This document shows, piece by piece, positions 33,071 through 40,692 of a DNA stretch of 64,000 bases. Where the stretch lies: contig JAHZHZ010000001.1 in assembly GCA_019419995.1 (NCBI GenBank), positions 40,626 through 104,625 on the forward strand, given 5' to 3'. The DNA comes from Clostridiales bacterium. Its GTDB lineage: Bacteria > Bacillota > Clostridia > Christensenellales > Aristaeellaceae. Position 1 is the first letter of the stretch; each line of letters begins with the position of its first letter. Both the position numbers and the translations under genes were made by a program. The notes under the pieces are model-generated. The model worked only from the letters and a program-made list of their open reading frames with translations. It was not told the DNA's origin and searched no databases.

Positions 33071-34363
33071 TTAATGTGCTGTTCCCATCAGTAGCGGCAT
33101 CAGCTGATTGTGGCAGATCCAGGCTCCGTAATATTTGGTTCGAGCTTTGGTCTTTGCATTGAGGCTGCGATCTGCTCTCATAAGATTAACGATTATCTCT
33201 CCATGTTCCTCATAATACGCTTGTTCTGAAGGAATGTATTTTTCATGCGTGTCATAACCGAAATTTCGCCCATCCCACCGCATAAAATAGGCGCCCAAAC
33301 TCTCACCCAGTTCCTTTAAAGCGGGTACGGCCTCATTGAGTACTAAAAAATTTCCACGGCTTGCAGCCTCCAAAACTGTCAAACCAAACGACTCTGAGTA
33401 TGAAGGACATATAAACAAGTTGGACAACCCAAATAATTCGAATACTCCACGGCGGGGGAAACCCTGCTCATATCCAATGTCAGAGGTAAAGAGCATGTCT
33501 TTTCTTTCCAGACCAAACTTCCGCCCTTCGGTCAAGATGATGCGCTTGTAGATTTTACAGGGGATATCGGCGCTGGGGAAATCGCAGAATATCACTTTTG
33601 TCTGCTGCTGTGTTTTTTGCCGGATAGCTCCTGCCAGCGCAGCGACTTTTTCGAACCGCTTACCGGTAGTGAGCCGCCCTGGATACGTCACTAGTATATC
33701 GGCGCTGAGCAAGTCAATGTTGTCCGATATTCGGCGTACGTCCTCACTCAGCATCTCCAGAAGGGGTAGACTGTTGTATACTACCGCGCAGTTTCCCTGG
33801 GGCACATCATACTGACGGGCCAGTGCTTCAATTCCTGAATAGGTGGGATAGACAAAACATGTATTAGGCATGGGAGTAAAGCGGGCGGAAAAAGGTTCCT
33901 CCATTTTCTGAGGACGGTTTACCGGAATGGAGTGTGTGAAAGCTAGAAATTTCAATCCTGGCAATGATTTCTGTGCCTGCCGGATGGCCACATTGTGGAT
34001 CAGATGCCAACCTTGATAGAGAATGTCGTGCATAATACATACATCCACATCCTGTAGATGACGGATATAATCTCTGGCGATCAGGTCTGCCTGCTCATAA
34101 AATTCCTTGTGAACTGTTCCTGTGGGCATGGAGTAGTCATGCCACTGAATGGGCATGCCATTGCAGGTGTTGGTGATTTTAATCCACTCAAGCCGTTCAT
34201 CTCGAAAAATGCCCCAGCGTTCCCTATCTGGACAGGCCTCACTTACCAGAATTTTCAGTTTCACCTGATTTTCCAGCAGCATTTTGATTTGATCAGCCAC
34301 CACATTTACCAGTGAATAGGTGGTAGATAGACCGGTAAACATGGTTAGAATGGCAACTTTCAT
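33071..34363 (-). CDS. Glycosyltransferase family 4-like protein
   Basis: A 430-residue GT-B-fold transferase. The N-terminal half begins MKVAILTMFTGLSTTYSLVN; the C-terminal half has ILVTYPGRLTTGKRFEKV and the nucleotide-sugar motif FICPSYSESFGLTVLEAASRG with the E-x7-E pair near residue 340. It has no membrane segment or signal peptide, so it acts in the cytoplasm. The ribosome binding site is weak (GCGAGA). It lies 66 bases behind a protein with a long threonine stalk, on the same strand, so O-glycosylation of that stalk is an attractive guess. The sugar donor is unknown. Confidence 0.82.
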   Translation of the reverse strand: MKVAILTMFTGLSTTYSLVNVVADQIKMLLENQVKLKILVSEACPDRERWGIFRDERLEWIKITNTCNGMPIQWHDYSMPTGTVHKEFYEQADLIARDYIRHLQDVDVCIMHDILYQGWHLIHNVAIRQAQKSLPGLKFLAFTHSIPVNRPQKMEEPFSARFTPMPNTCFVYPTYSGIEALARQYDVPQGNCAVVYNSLPLLEMLSEDVRRISDNIDLLSADILVTYPGRLTTGKRFEKVAALAGAIRQKTQQQTKVIFCDFPSADIPCKIYKRIILTEGRKFGLERKDMLFTSDIGYEQGFPRRGVFELFGLSNLFICPSYSESFGLTVLEAASRGNFLVLNEAVPALKELGESLGAYFMRWDGRNFGYDTHEKYIPSEQAYYEEHGEIIVNLMRADRSLNAKTKARTKYYGAWICHNQLMPLLMGTAH

Positions 34364-34394
34364 ATCAAATCGTCTCGCTTTCCTTATGGACTGG

Positions 34395-34422
34395 ATGGCG
34401 CAGCGGAGCTTTGCTGCGCCAT
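34395..34422 (-). terminator. GC-rich hairpin between the stalk protein and glycosyltransferase genes
   Basis: Perfect 10-bp stem ATGGCGCAGC/GCTGCGCCAT with an 8-base loop, but no T-run on the minus strand. It may be a weak terminator or an mRNA 3'-end stabiliser that lowers glycosyltransferase expression relative to the structural gene. Confidence 0.5.
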
Positions 34423-34429
34423 CTTCAGT

Positions 34430-35701
34430 TTATTCTTCTATGCGATTACATTTGCATTCTTTAAAAAGGGAAATTTTATCGTTGAGGATAATCTCCAAAT
34501 TGGAAATACGATTGACCATGGATTCTACGGATCTGTTGGCCAGTAAAATGGTCTCTGGAGTTATTTCGTCAGAAGCGAGAAATTTTTGGATTTTTTCTCC
34601 CTCGGCATTGAGAATGTGAGAAAGTGCGGTTTGCTGCAAAGCAATGGAAGCAAATAGATCCGTAATTGCCTGATTGCGAGGAATGGGAGCTTGCGTGGTA
34701 GTTGTAGAGGTGGTAGTTGTAGAACTGGTGGTGGTAGTTGTAGTGGTAGTTGTAGTGGTAGTTGTAGTGGTAGTTGTAGTAGTTGTGGTAGTTGTAGAAC
34801 TGGTGGTAGAGGTGGAGGTGGTAGTCGTAGAACTGGTGGTGGAAGACGTAGTTGTAGTGGTGGTGCTGGATGTGACAGGTAGACAGGAGGTGGGTTCGGG
34901 CAACTCACCAATAAACAATTCATTGTGGCTCTCAGCATTACCTGAAAAGCTATCAAAGATGATGTTGCCGTTTATTTGACTGAAAGTGGTGTTGGCGGCG
35001 GCAAAGGGGGCGAGCACTGAACCATAGATGGCAGTGGTACTGTTCGTCCAAGTTAATGCCTGAGGGAAGTTCCACAGAATTTTCCGAGCGTTTTCCCTGG
35101 TGGCTGCTATGCCATTGCGAAAGATTTGATAACTTCCATATTGGATGGAAGAACCATCTACGTTGATAAGGATTGTGGAACTCAGGGGAGCTATGATGTT
35201 TATACCGTTAAGTTGATTCAGGGAAAGGCCGGTACCATAAATATTTCCACCGTCAAAAGAGAAAACATTCAAAAGCACATCGTTGCCGGTCAGATTCAAC
35301 TGATTAAAAATCACTTCACCGGTACCGTTGGGTTCCAGAGTATCCCAGAAATTCGAAGCACACTTTAAATAGCGTTCTGCATCGGCAAAGTCAATGGGGG
35401 TGCCTACAGTAAAAATACCGTTGGGATTGCCCATGCTATAGTTGATTATCGTACTGCTGGGGTTAACCACTGTGTTGCCGCTGGCATTGGAACCTGCAGT
35501 GACATTCACATTTCCGCCTATTACAAATGATGGATCCGTATTGGCTGGGGGAAGCGGTACAATGCCGGCGCCGACGCCATAATTGGTAAGAGTAGCGCTG
35601 CCGCCGACGGCAACTCGTCCTTCTGCATCAGTATTGCTCAGATTCATATTTCCAAAGACAAATACGTTATAATCGTTGGCAAGACCAAAATTGTAAGCCA
35701 T
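34430..35701 (-). CDS. Choice-of-anchor A protein with threonine stalk and spore-surface-like C-terminal domain
   Basis: A 423-residue structural protein. Residues 1-265 are a choice-of-anchor A domain: MAYNFGLANDYNVFVFGNMN then DAEGRVAVGGSATLTNYGVG. Unlike usual members it starts directly at the domain without a signal peptide. Residues about 273-336 are almost only Thr and Ser. Residues about 343-420 are an AxTDL...TALSHILNAEGEKIQK domain with Cys-Lys-Cys near the end, about 60 percent identical by hand alignment to the neighbouring 96-residue protein. Such domains occur in collagen-like and exosporium-type proteins of spore formers. AGGAGG precedes the ATG. I infer a spore-surface protein made in the mother cell; a sigma-K-like promoter supports this. 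Confidence 0.78.
   Translation of the reverse strand: MAYNFGLANDYNVFVFGNMNLSNTDAEGRVAVGGSATLTNYGVGAGIVPLPPANTDPSFVIGGNVNVTAGSNASGNTVVNPSSTIINYSMGNPNGIFTVGTPIDFADAERYLKCASNFWDTLEPNGTGEVIFNQLNLTGNDVLLNVFSFDGGNIYGTGLSLNQLNGINIIAPLSSTILINVDGSSIQYGSYQIFRNGIAATRENARKILWNFPQALTWTNSTTAIYGSVLAPFAAANTTFSQINGNIIFDSFSGNAESHNELFIGELPEPTSCLPVTSSTTTTTTSSTTSSTTTTSTSTTSSTTTTTTTTTTTTTTTTTTTTTTTSSTTTTSTTTTQAPIPRNQAITDLFASIALQQTALSHILNAEGEKIQKFLASDEITPETILLANRSVESMVNRISNLEIILNDKISLFKECKCNRIEE
34690..34884. repeat. Threonine-codon microsatellite inside the stalk
   Basis: About 190 bases made of ACT/ACA/AGT-type triplets on the coding strand (plus strand: repeated GTAGTTGTAGTG units). It encodes the Thr/Ser stalk. 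Unit-length change is in-frame, so copy number can vary without killing the gene. Confidence 0.85.
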
Positions 35702-35784
35702 AGTTAATCCTCCTACAAATAGGATATATCCGTTTTAACCGGTTGTTTTTTATAGGGTGGAGCGGGTCTAAAATGCTCCATATT

Positions 35785-35811
35785 TACGGTATGCGACAAT
35801 CAAAGAAGAGT
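35785..35811 (-). promoter_or_regulatory. Candidate sigma-K-type promoter of the stalk-protein gene
   Basis: On the minus strand AC, 16 bases, CATACCGTA, matching the late mother-cell pattern AC-N16/17-CATANNNTA. It lies about 85 bases before the start codon. No good sigma-A promoter is seen there. The pattern is short, so chance is possible. Confidence 0.4.
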
Positions 35812-35819
35812 GCAAAAAA

Positions 35820-35850
35820 GGCTGGGGCCTCGTATCAGGGAACCCCAACC
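35820..35850 (-). terminator. Terminator after the short paralogue gene
   Basis: 8-bp stem with one G-T pair (GGTTGGGG/CCCCAGCC) followed on the minus strand by TTTTTTG, ten bases past the stop. Confidence 0.8.
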
Positions 35851-35859
35851 TGGATTTTG

Positions 35860-36150
35860 TTATTCCTGAGTGGCCTCAGATGGACACAGGCAGTCGTTAA
35901 AGGTAGCCAACTTGGACTGGAGAATCATTTCTAATCTGGAAACTGCGTTGACCATGGATTCTACAGACTTATTGGTTGCCAACAGCACCTCTGGCGTCAC
36001 GTCCGGAAGAGCCACCATTTTTTGAATCTTTTCTCCCTCGGCATTGAGAATATGGGACAGGGCAGTTTCTTCCAGTGCCACTGACTGAATCAGATCGGTA
36101 ATAGCCTGATCTCGGGTTGTGGTGCTAGCGGTAATCACGGGCATACTCAT
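35860..36150 (-). CDS. Short spore-surface-like protein, paralogue of the stalk protein's C-terminal domain
   Basis: A 96-residue protein that starts MSMPVITASTTTRDQAITD and then matches the last domain of the neighbouring stalk protein along its whole length (48 of 77 positions identical by hand count, including TALSHILNAEGEKIQK and KSVESMVN). It also ends with a Cys-x-Cys pair, which suggests disulfide cross-linking. A short Thr run stands where the long stalk is in its neighbour. No signal peptide. AAGGAG lies 11 bases before the ATG at 36150; a second ATG two codons on is possible. It may be a base-layer partner onto which the longer protein docks. Confidence 0.75.
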   Translation of the reverse strand: MSMPVITASTTTRDQAITDLIQSVALEETALSHILNAEGEKIQKMVALPDVTPEVLLATNKSVESMVNAVSRLEMILQSKLATFNDCLCPSEATQE

Positions 36151-36194
36151 GATAAGTTTGACTCCTTTTTCGTGTATTGAGCTTTTACTCATTC

Positions 36195-36222
36195 CATTGT
36201 ATTCGCGCATTGATGTAAGGGT
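36195..36222 (-). promoter_or_regulatory. Candidate sporulation-type promoter of the short paralogue
   Basis: On the minus strand AC, 17 bases, AATACAATG, one base off the CATA start of sigma-E/sigma-K -10 boxes. Weak alone, but it parallels the candidate upstream of the stalk-protein gene. Confidence 0.3.
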
Positions 36223-36484
36223 TACGCATTAAATGCAGAAGTTCGCGTGTTCTAAAGCGTTTTTTACATACACCTTGAAAAAGAACGGATTTTTCTCCAA
36301 GACCTTCAAGGCATCTATTTCGCCAATCATATTATTTTCTTCACATACAGCGATCAACTCAGTGCTGCTAAACTTAGCAGTTAGAATTTCGCAATGGATT
36401 AAAGAAACAAGCCATGGTTCAAGCACGGGTAGAAAAATGACACATGCAGTTGCGGATTTTTTCTCATTCTGGACCCCTATTTCA

Positions 36485-36966
36485 TTACTTCAAACCGAGA
36501 AGCTCCTTCATTTTTGTATGCCGCCGAAATAGCTCGTCCGAATCTATTATCCACTGGATTACTTTGGGGTTTTCCGACTTCGATATTATATAGGGTTCCA
36601 AGGATATTTTGACTTTGGGCGATGGATGGTCTTGAACGAAGATTTGCTCCATGCGTATGCTGTATTCTGCCATGGGGATTCCGCTTCCGTCAACGATGCC
36701 GACAGTATCACCCTGAAGATTTTGAAGGTAAGTGTACAATGTTCCATTGACCTCTACCTTTGCCGGGCAGCTCTGCGCGTCGTAAAAAAGTGCAACTTGT
36801 CTTGATGCGCCACTTCATCAAAGTCCGTGTAATCCACCGTCATATGGGTAAGTAGCTTTCCATGGTAAGTATAGTTGGTCGCTTTCAGATACCACGATTG
36901 CTCCACGATCTTTTGCACGCGCATGCCATTGTGGCTGGTCAGTTTGTCCTTCCAGGCTTTCCCCAA
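36485..36966 (-). pseudogene. RHS-repeat protein remnant with a frameshift
   Basis: Two open pieces form one RHS core fragment. The upstream piece (36966-36754) reads WKDKLTSHNGMRV...VDYTDFDEVAHQDKLHFF. In a run of T bases near 36785 the frame changes, and the correct continuation (YDAQSCPAKVEVNGTLYTYLQNLQGDTVGIVDGSGIPMAEY) is in the next frame. After that the usual DxWG core is lost and the tail (MEQIFVQDHPSPKV...) is unrecognised, perhaps a polymorphic tip or junk. RHS proteins are large toxin-delivery or surface shells; this is only about 160 codons of one. Dead by frameshift and truncation. Confidence 0.7.
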
Positions 36967-37155
36967 TTACGTCAAAATCTCAAGGCTGGTTTCCGTAGGC
37001 GGTTACAGCAAATTATTGAAAACCCTTTTTGAACAGGATATAATGAATGCAGAAGGCAATACGGTTATAGATTGATTTTGCTTATAGTCTTGGGGATGAT
37101 ACCTTGAACTGATTTATACATATGACGTCATCAAATTATGTCGGGAGGCCAATCC

Positions 37156-37683
37156 ATGAGTACAGTATTATATGAAGCTCCCACTGGGTATGGTATCATC
37201 GCACCAGCGTTGATCATTCCATTCATCGTATTTCTGGGTTTTATTTTAATTGGCCGATCATATGATCCGGTAAAAACATTTAAGGGCAAGAATTCATCTG
37301 CCGTAATAAAGGTCCCCAACTATAAGCTTTTATATTTGGGTATTTTATTTGTTATCGTGTGCACTGCTTTTATCCTGCAGAACTTCTTGAAAATGTATCG
37401 TACAGTGATCATTCCATATGCCAACGGTCAATATGAAATCGTAGAGGGATACGTCCATAACTTTATCCCGATGCCTCCTGAGGGGCATTCAAACGAAATG
37501 TTCGACATCGGCGATGTTCATTTTGAATACTCCGACAATCTTATTGTCCTCGGATATCATAAATCGAAGCCGAATGGCGGCGTCATTCGAGGAGATGGGC
37601 AATATCTGAAGGTCGGATATGTCTATTTTAATGAAAGCTATGGCAATATCATCGTGTATATAGAGGAAATTACACCTGATTAG
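37156..37683 (+). CDS. Two-helix membrane protein of unknown function
   Basis: A 175-residue protein with membrane helices at about residues 14-34 and 63-80, a basic loop between them (SYDPVKTFKGKNSSAVIKVPNYK), and an outer or cytoplasmic domain of about 95 residues rich in Tyr and Val (YEIVEGYVHNFIPMPPEGHSNEMFDIGDVHFEYSDN and ending IVVYIEEITPD-like). The ATG at 37156 has GGGAGG eight bases upstream; the open frame to 37138 does not. I do not recognise the family. Lower GC than most neighbours, as in the adjoining remnant region. Confidence 0.6.
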   Translation: MSTVLYEAPTGYGIIAPALIIPFIVFLGFILIGRSYDPVKTFKGKNSSAVIKVPNYKLLYLGILFVIVCTAFILQNFLKMYRTVIIPYANGQYEIVEGYVHNFIPMPPEGHSNEMFDIGDVHFEYSDNLIVLGYHKSKPNGGVIRGDGQYLKVGYVYFNESYGNIIVYIEEITPD

Positions 37684-37803
37684 CCGTATAACTTTTGAAC
37701 AGATATCATTATCTCACCCATATTTAGGCCCAAACACAGTATTGCAACGATCCTTGCAAGTAAATATTTTGGTGAAAATCGCAGGTGAGGTAAAATGAAA
37801 TAA

Positions 37804-37840
37804 GCGCAAACGACTGCCATAGCCGTCTGCGCCGTTTTTT
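37804..37840 (+). terminator. Terminator after the two-helix membrane gene
   Basis: Imperfect stem GCGCAAACGAC with a near-complementary arm ending TGCGC, followed by GTTTTTT, about 120 bases past the stop. Confidence 0.55.
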
Positions 37841-37933
37841 ATGCCGGAAAGCCCTCTGAGAATCATACAATTTGGCGAAATTCCTCCAAGAAGCCCTTGC
37901 CACAGGGGCTTTCAGGCTCAGTAGGGTAAAAAA

Positions 37934-37970
37934 ATTCCCTACCGGGATGTATCAAATCCTGATAGGGAAT
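37934..37970 (-). terminator. Terminator after tRNA-Ser
   Basis: ATTCCCTA and TAGGGAAT arms (37934-37970), with further inner GGA/TCC pairing, followed on the minus strand by TTTTTT; it begins two bases after the tRNA CCA end. Confidence 0.8.
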
Positions 37971-37971
37971 C

Positions 37972-38062
37972 TGGCGGAAGCGGTGGGATTCGAACCCACG
38001 GACCCATCTCTGGATCACCCGATTTCGAGTCGGGGCCGTTATGACCACTTCGATACGCTTCC
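37972..38062 (-). tRNA. tRNA-Ser (anticodon CGA)
   Basis: 91 bases including an encoded CCA. Acceptor GGAAGCG/CGCTTCC is perfect with discriminator G; the anticodon loop reads CTCGAAA; a long variable arm typical of tRNA-Ser follows; the T arm has GTTCGAATC. Reads UCG codons. Confidence 0.95.
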
Positions 38063-38229
38063 ATATATGATTCTTGGCTTTGGCAGGTGTTAATCTTGAG
38101 ATCAGCTTTGCCATTCAACGGAATCCTGTATATTATAAAACAGCTGCTGGCTAAAAGTCAAGCAAAATGCGCGTTTCAGGGGATTTTAACGCGGGAGAGG
38201 GGAAGAAATAAAAAATCCTGCTTTACCTA

Positions 38230-38259
38230 TTGACAAATCCCATTCTGTTGTGCTATAAT
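38230..38259 (+). promoter_or_regulatory. Promoter of the tRNA-fMet/tRNA-Met pair
   Basis: TTGACA, 18-base spacer, TATAAT, about 22 bases before the first tRNA. Confidence 0.8.
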
Positions 38260-38287
38260 AACACTTGCGTTGAGAGAGACGCTTTGT

Positions 38288-38364
<77 letters not shown>

Positions 38365-38368
38365 ATTT

Positions 38369-38445
38369 GCCGGCGTAGCTCAGTTGGCTAGAGCATTCGG
38401 TTCATACCCGGAGTGTCATTGGTTCGAATCCGATCGCCGGTACCA
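38369..38445 (+). tRNA. tRNA-Met, elongator type (CAT)
   Basis: 77 bases with encoded CCA, four bases after tRNA-fMet and probably cotranscribed. Anticodon loop TTCATAC; G1-T72 wobble at the acceptor end. A CAT anticodon could also be tRNA-Ile2 (lysidine-modified), but the body resembles elongator Met. Confidence 0.85.
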
Positions 38446-38450
38446 TAATA

Positions 38451-38487
38451 CCGTGTAATTCGTCAGAATTGCACGGCTTATTTTTTT
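38451..38487 (+). terminator. Terminator after the tRNA pair
   Basis: 11-bp stem CCGTGTAATTC/GAATTGCACGG with one G-T pair, then CTTATTTTTTT. Confidence 0.88.
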
Positions 38488-38612
38488 ACATATGCGCTCA
38501 GGGTAATTCTATGTGAAATTTTCACTTGTGATTAAAGAGACTGCCAAGTGCAACTATACTTTCAGTAAAGAGACAAAGGGCTGGCCCAGCAAAAGTGGGC
38601 GGGGGTTAGATT

Positions 38613-39299
38613 ATGCCAGAAAAGGTACCGAACATGAACGTGATTGCCCGGGTACACAGTGATTTTCCGGAGAAATTTGGAATTCCTCGGCAGAGTGGTC
38701 TAGCTGGTAGCCTGCGTGCCAGCGTGGTTTTTGAACCTGAATTTAGGGATGAAAATGCGCTCAGGGGTATCGAACAATTTTCTCACCTCTGGCTGATCTG
38801 GCTGTTTTCTGCCAATGTAAAAGCGGGATGGTCTCCTACAGTACGGCCACCGCGATTGGGTGGAAATGTGCGGCTGGGCGTGTTCGCTACCCGTTCTCCC
38901 TTTAGGCCCAATCCCATTGGGCTGTCTGTAGTGCGGCTCGAGGGTGTGGAACTGCGATCAAAACAGGGACCGATATTGTATATATCCGGGGCAGATTTAA
39001 TGGACGGTACACCATTGCTGGACATCAAGCCCTATATTCCTCTGGCTGATTCCCACCCCAATGCAGAGGAGGGCTATACTCGCCTGACCGCCATGCACAA
39101 ACTGCAAGTTGATATTGCTCCTGAGCTGTTCTTGCGTATGAACGAGGATAAGCGAGAAGCCCTGTTGGAAGTGCTGTCTCAGGACCCACGTCCTTCTTAC
39201 CAGAATGATCCGGGGCGTGTGTATGGCTTCGGATTTGCTGGAAGGGAAGTGCGCTTTCGGGTGGACGGGGATGTACTCACAGTGGTAGACATTCTTTAA
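38613..39299 (+). CDS. trmO: tRNA t6A37 methyltransferase TrmO (TsaA/YaeB family)
   Basis: SAM-dependent N6-methylation of threonylcarbamoyl-A37 in tRNAs reading ACY codons. At 228 residues it is full length. Seen: VIARVHSDFPEKFGIPRQSGL, FSHLWLIWLFSAN, and the signature RLGVFATRSPFRPNPIGLSVVRLEGVE (here RLGGNVRLGVFATRSPFRP), followed by DLMDGTPLLDIKPYIP; the C-terminal domain starts near residue 150. The ATG at 38613 has GGGGGT upstream; an ATG seven codons later with AAAGG is an alternative. Its place next to a tRNA cluster may be chance. Confidence 0.9.
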   Translation: MPEKVPNMNVIARVHSDFPEKFGIPRQSGLAGSLRASVVFEPEFRDENALRGIEQFSHLWLIWLFSANVKAGWSPTVRPPRLGGNVRLGVFATRSPFRPNPIGLSVVRLEGVELRSKQGPILYISGADLMDGTPLLDIKPYIPLADSHPNAEEGYTRLTAMHKLQVDIAPELFLRMNEDKREALLEVLSQDPRPSYQNDPGRVYGFGFAGREVRFRVDGDVLTVVDIL

Positions 39300-39334
39300 A
39301 TCAAGAAGCATTGCTTTAATACAATAACTATACC

Positions 39335-39371
39335 AAAAGGATCTTCGATGGAGTAAATCGAAGATCCTTTT
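39335..39371. terminator. Bidirectional terminator between trmO and the HAD-TPK gene
   Basis: Perfect 15-bp stem AAAAGGATCTTCGAT/ATCGAAGATCCTTTT with a 7-base loop; its A and T ends serve both converging genes. Confidence 0.92.
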
Positions 39372-39402
39372 AACTAAAGGGCATTTTGAAAGTCATCTAC
39401 TT

Positions 39403-40692
39403 TTACGTTTCATTGTCGGATGAAAACAGTTCGTTGAGTACCAATAAAATTCCGCTGCGAACGCCGATTTCTACAGAATCGGCGGCAAAATCGTTGCCCA
39501 TGCCCAGAGGTACTTCAGGGGTTAGTTCCGCGTTTTCCAACTCATATTTTGCGCCCCGAATGAATACACCCTGACACTTGCCGCTCAGGGCAAAGACTGA
39601 GAGTTTCCCGGGCGTTCGGAGAATGTGGGCCGAGCTGTTGCACAAGGCCTGAATCCGTATCTTTCCGTCACAAAGCACTGCATGGGCACCCTGTCGGGCG
39701 AGCCAGCCTAGATTTTGCAGATTAGCCAGCGTGTGATCCAAGCGCCCGCCGAGGCCGCCTACGATCAGAAAATCCCGTATGCCCATCTCCAGGGCATACT
39801 TCGCGCAGAGCATGGTGTCGGTATCGTCTTTCATTACCGGGTATTGGATTATGTTTTCTTTGGAAGGGGCTGCTGTGGAATCAAAGTCTCCAATCACGGC
39901 ATCAATTTCCAGATTCAAGTTTTGAGCAAGGGTGTAGCCTGCATCAGCACAAAGAATAAGATCGTTATCCTGAGGATCATTATAGGCTGTAGAAGGGTTA
40001 CCCTCACAGCGGGCTGTGAAAATTACGCATCTGCGCTTGGGCAACAAATCCCAATAGCTGGCGATCATTCCGCTGGCCAGGGAGGCGATTTCTCCATGAG
40101 CATGGCGGCTGGCCTCGTCTAGCACGCAGTAGGCCCGCATGCCAGCACGACGGGCCCCCCGGATACCCTCCAATACGTCTTCGTATACCACACAGTTTTC
40201 CGGCGCTATACCCAGCCGGTGCGCCGCCAGCAGAAAGACCTCACCTCCAGCCTTCCCCCTGCCATCGGTGTCTTCGGTGGAGCACAGCGCATCAAAAAGA
40301 TTCAGGATCCCCAGATGTTCCAGGCAGGGGAGGTAGAGATATTCCGGCAAGGCGGTGGCTACTGCAAGCCGCACGCCTGAGCGGCGCAGGGTAGTCAGAT
40401 ATTCCCGGGCACCGTCCTTCAGGGGTACGCGGCAGGCGTATTCTTCCCGGGCTAACTCTGTCCACTGGGCCACGATTTCTTCCCAGGGTTCGGGAAAACC
40501 GAAGCGTGCCTTTGTATATTCCGCACTCTCCCGATAGCTCAGTCCTGCCAGCTCCCGGCCGTAGTCCTCGGGCACCTGCATGCCCCGAGATTCAAAGTAC
40601 ATTTCGTCTACCCGCTGCCAGACGTACATGCTGTCCAGCAGTGTGCCATCCAGATCAAAAATAGCCCCCTGAAAATCAAAAATCCGCTTCAA
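39403..40692 (-). CDS. HAD phosphatase-thiamine pyrophosphokinase fusion
   Basis: A 429-residue two-domain protein. Residues about 5-215 are a HAD hydrolase (FDLDGTLLDS with the nucleophile Asp, a cap, VATALP and VVYEDVLEGIRGARRAGM). Residues about 220-429 are thiamine pyrophosphokinase: DLILCADAGYTLA, DAVIGDFDST, MKDDTDTMLCAKYALEMG and GGLGGRLDHTLANLQNL, the ATP and thiamine sites. TPK makes thiamine diphosphate from thiamine; the HAD part may dephosphorylate a phosphorylated precursor. The start is TTG at 40692, overlapping the upstream stop by three bases, with GGGAGGG ten bases back; the longer open frame lies inside the flavoprotein gene. Last gene of a four-gene operon. Confidence 0.88.
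   Translation of the reverse strand: MKRIFDFQGAIFDLDGTLLDSMYVWQRVDEMYFESRGMQVPEDYGRELAGLSYRESAEYTKARFGFPEPWEEIVAQWTELAREEYACRVPLKDGAREYLTTLRRSGVRLAVATALPEYLYLPCLEHLGILNLFDALCSTEDTDGRGKAGGEVFLLAAHRLGIAPENCVVYEDVLEGIRGARRAGMRAYCVLDEASRHAHGEIASLASGMIASYWDLLPKRRCVIFTARCEGNPSTAYNDPQDNDLILCADAGYTLAQNLNLEIDAVIGDFDSTAAPSKENIIQYPVMKDDTDTMLCAKYALEMGIRDFLIVGGLGGRLDHTLANLQNLGWLARQGAHAVLCDGKIRIQALCNSSAHILRTPGKLSVFALSGKCQGVFIRGAKYELENAELTPEVPLGMGNDFAADSVEIGVRSGILLVLNELFSSDNET

Noticed and set aside
34691..34979. Plus-strand and other-frame ORFs rich in Val, Gly, Cys or Leu-Pro
   Set aside because: They are shadow readings of the Thr-codon repeat of the stalk protein and have no ribosome binding site.
36229..36426. 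65-codon minus-strand ORF between the short spore-surface gene and the RHS remnant
   Set aside because: No ribosome binding site, no recognisable family, and it overlaps the likely promoter region of the next gene.
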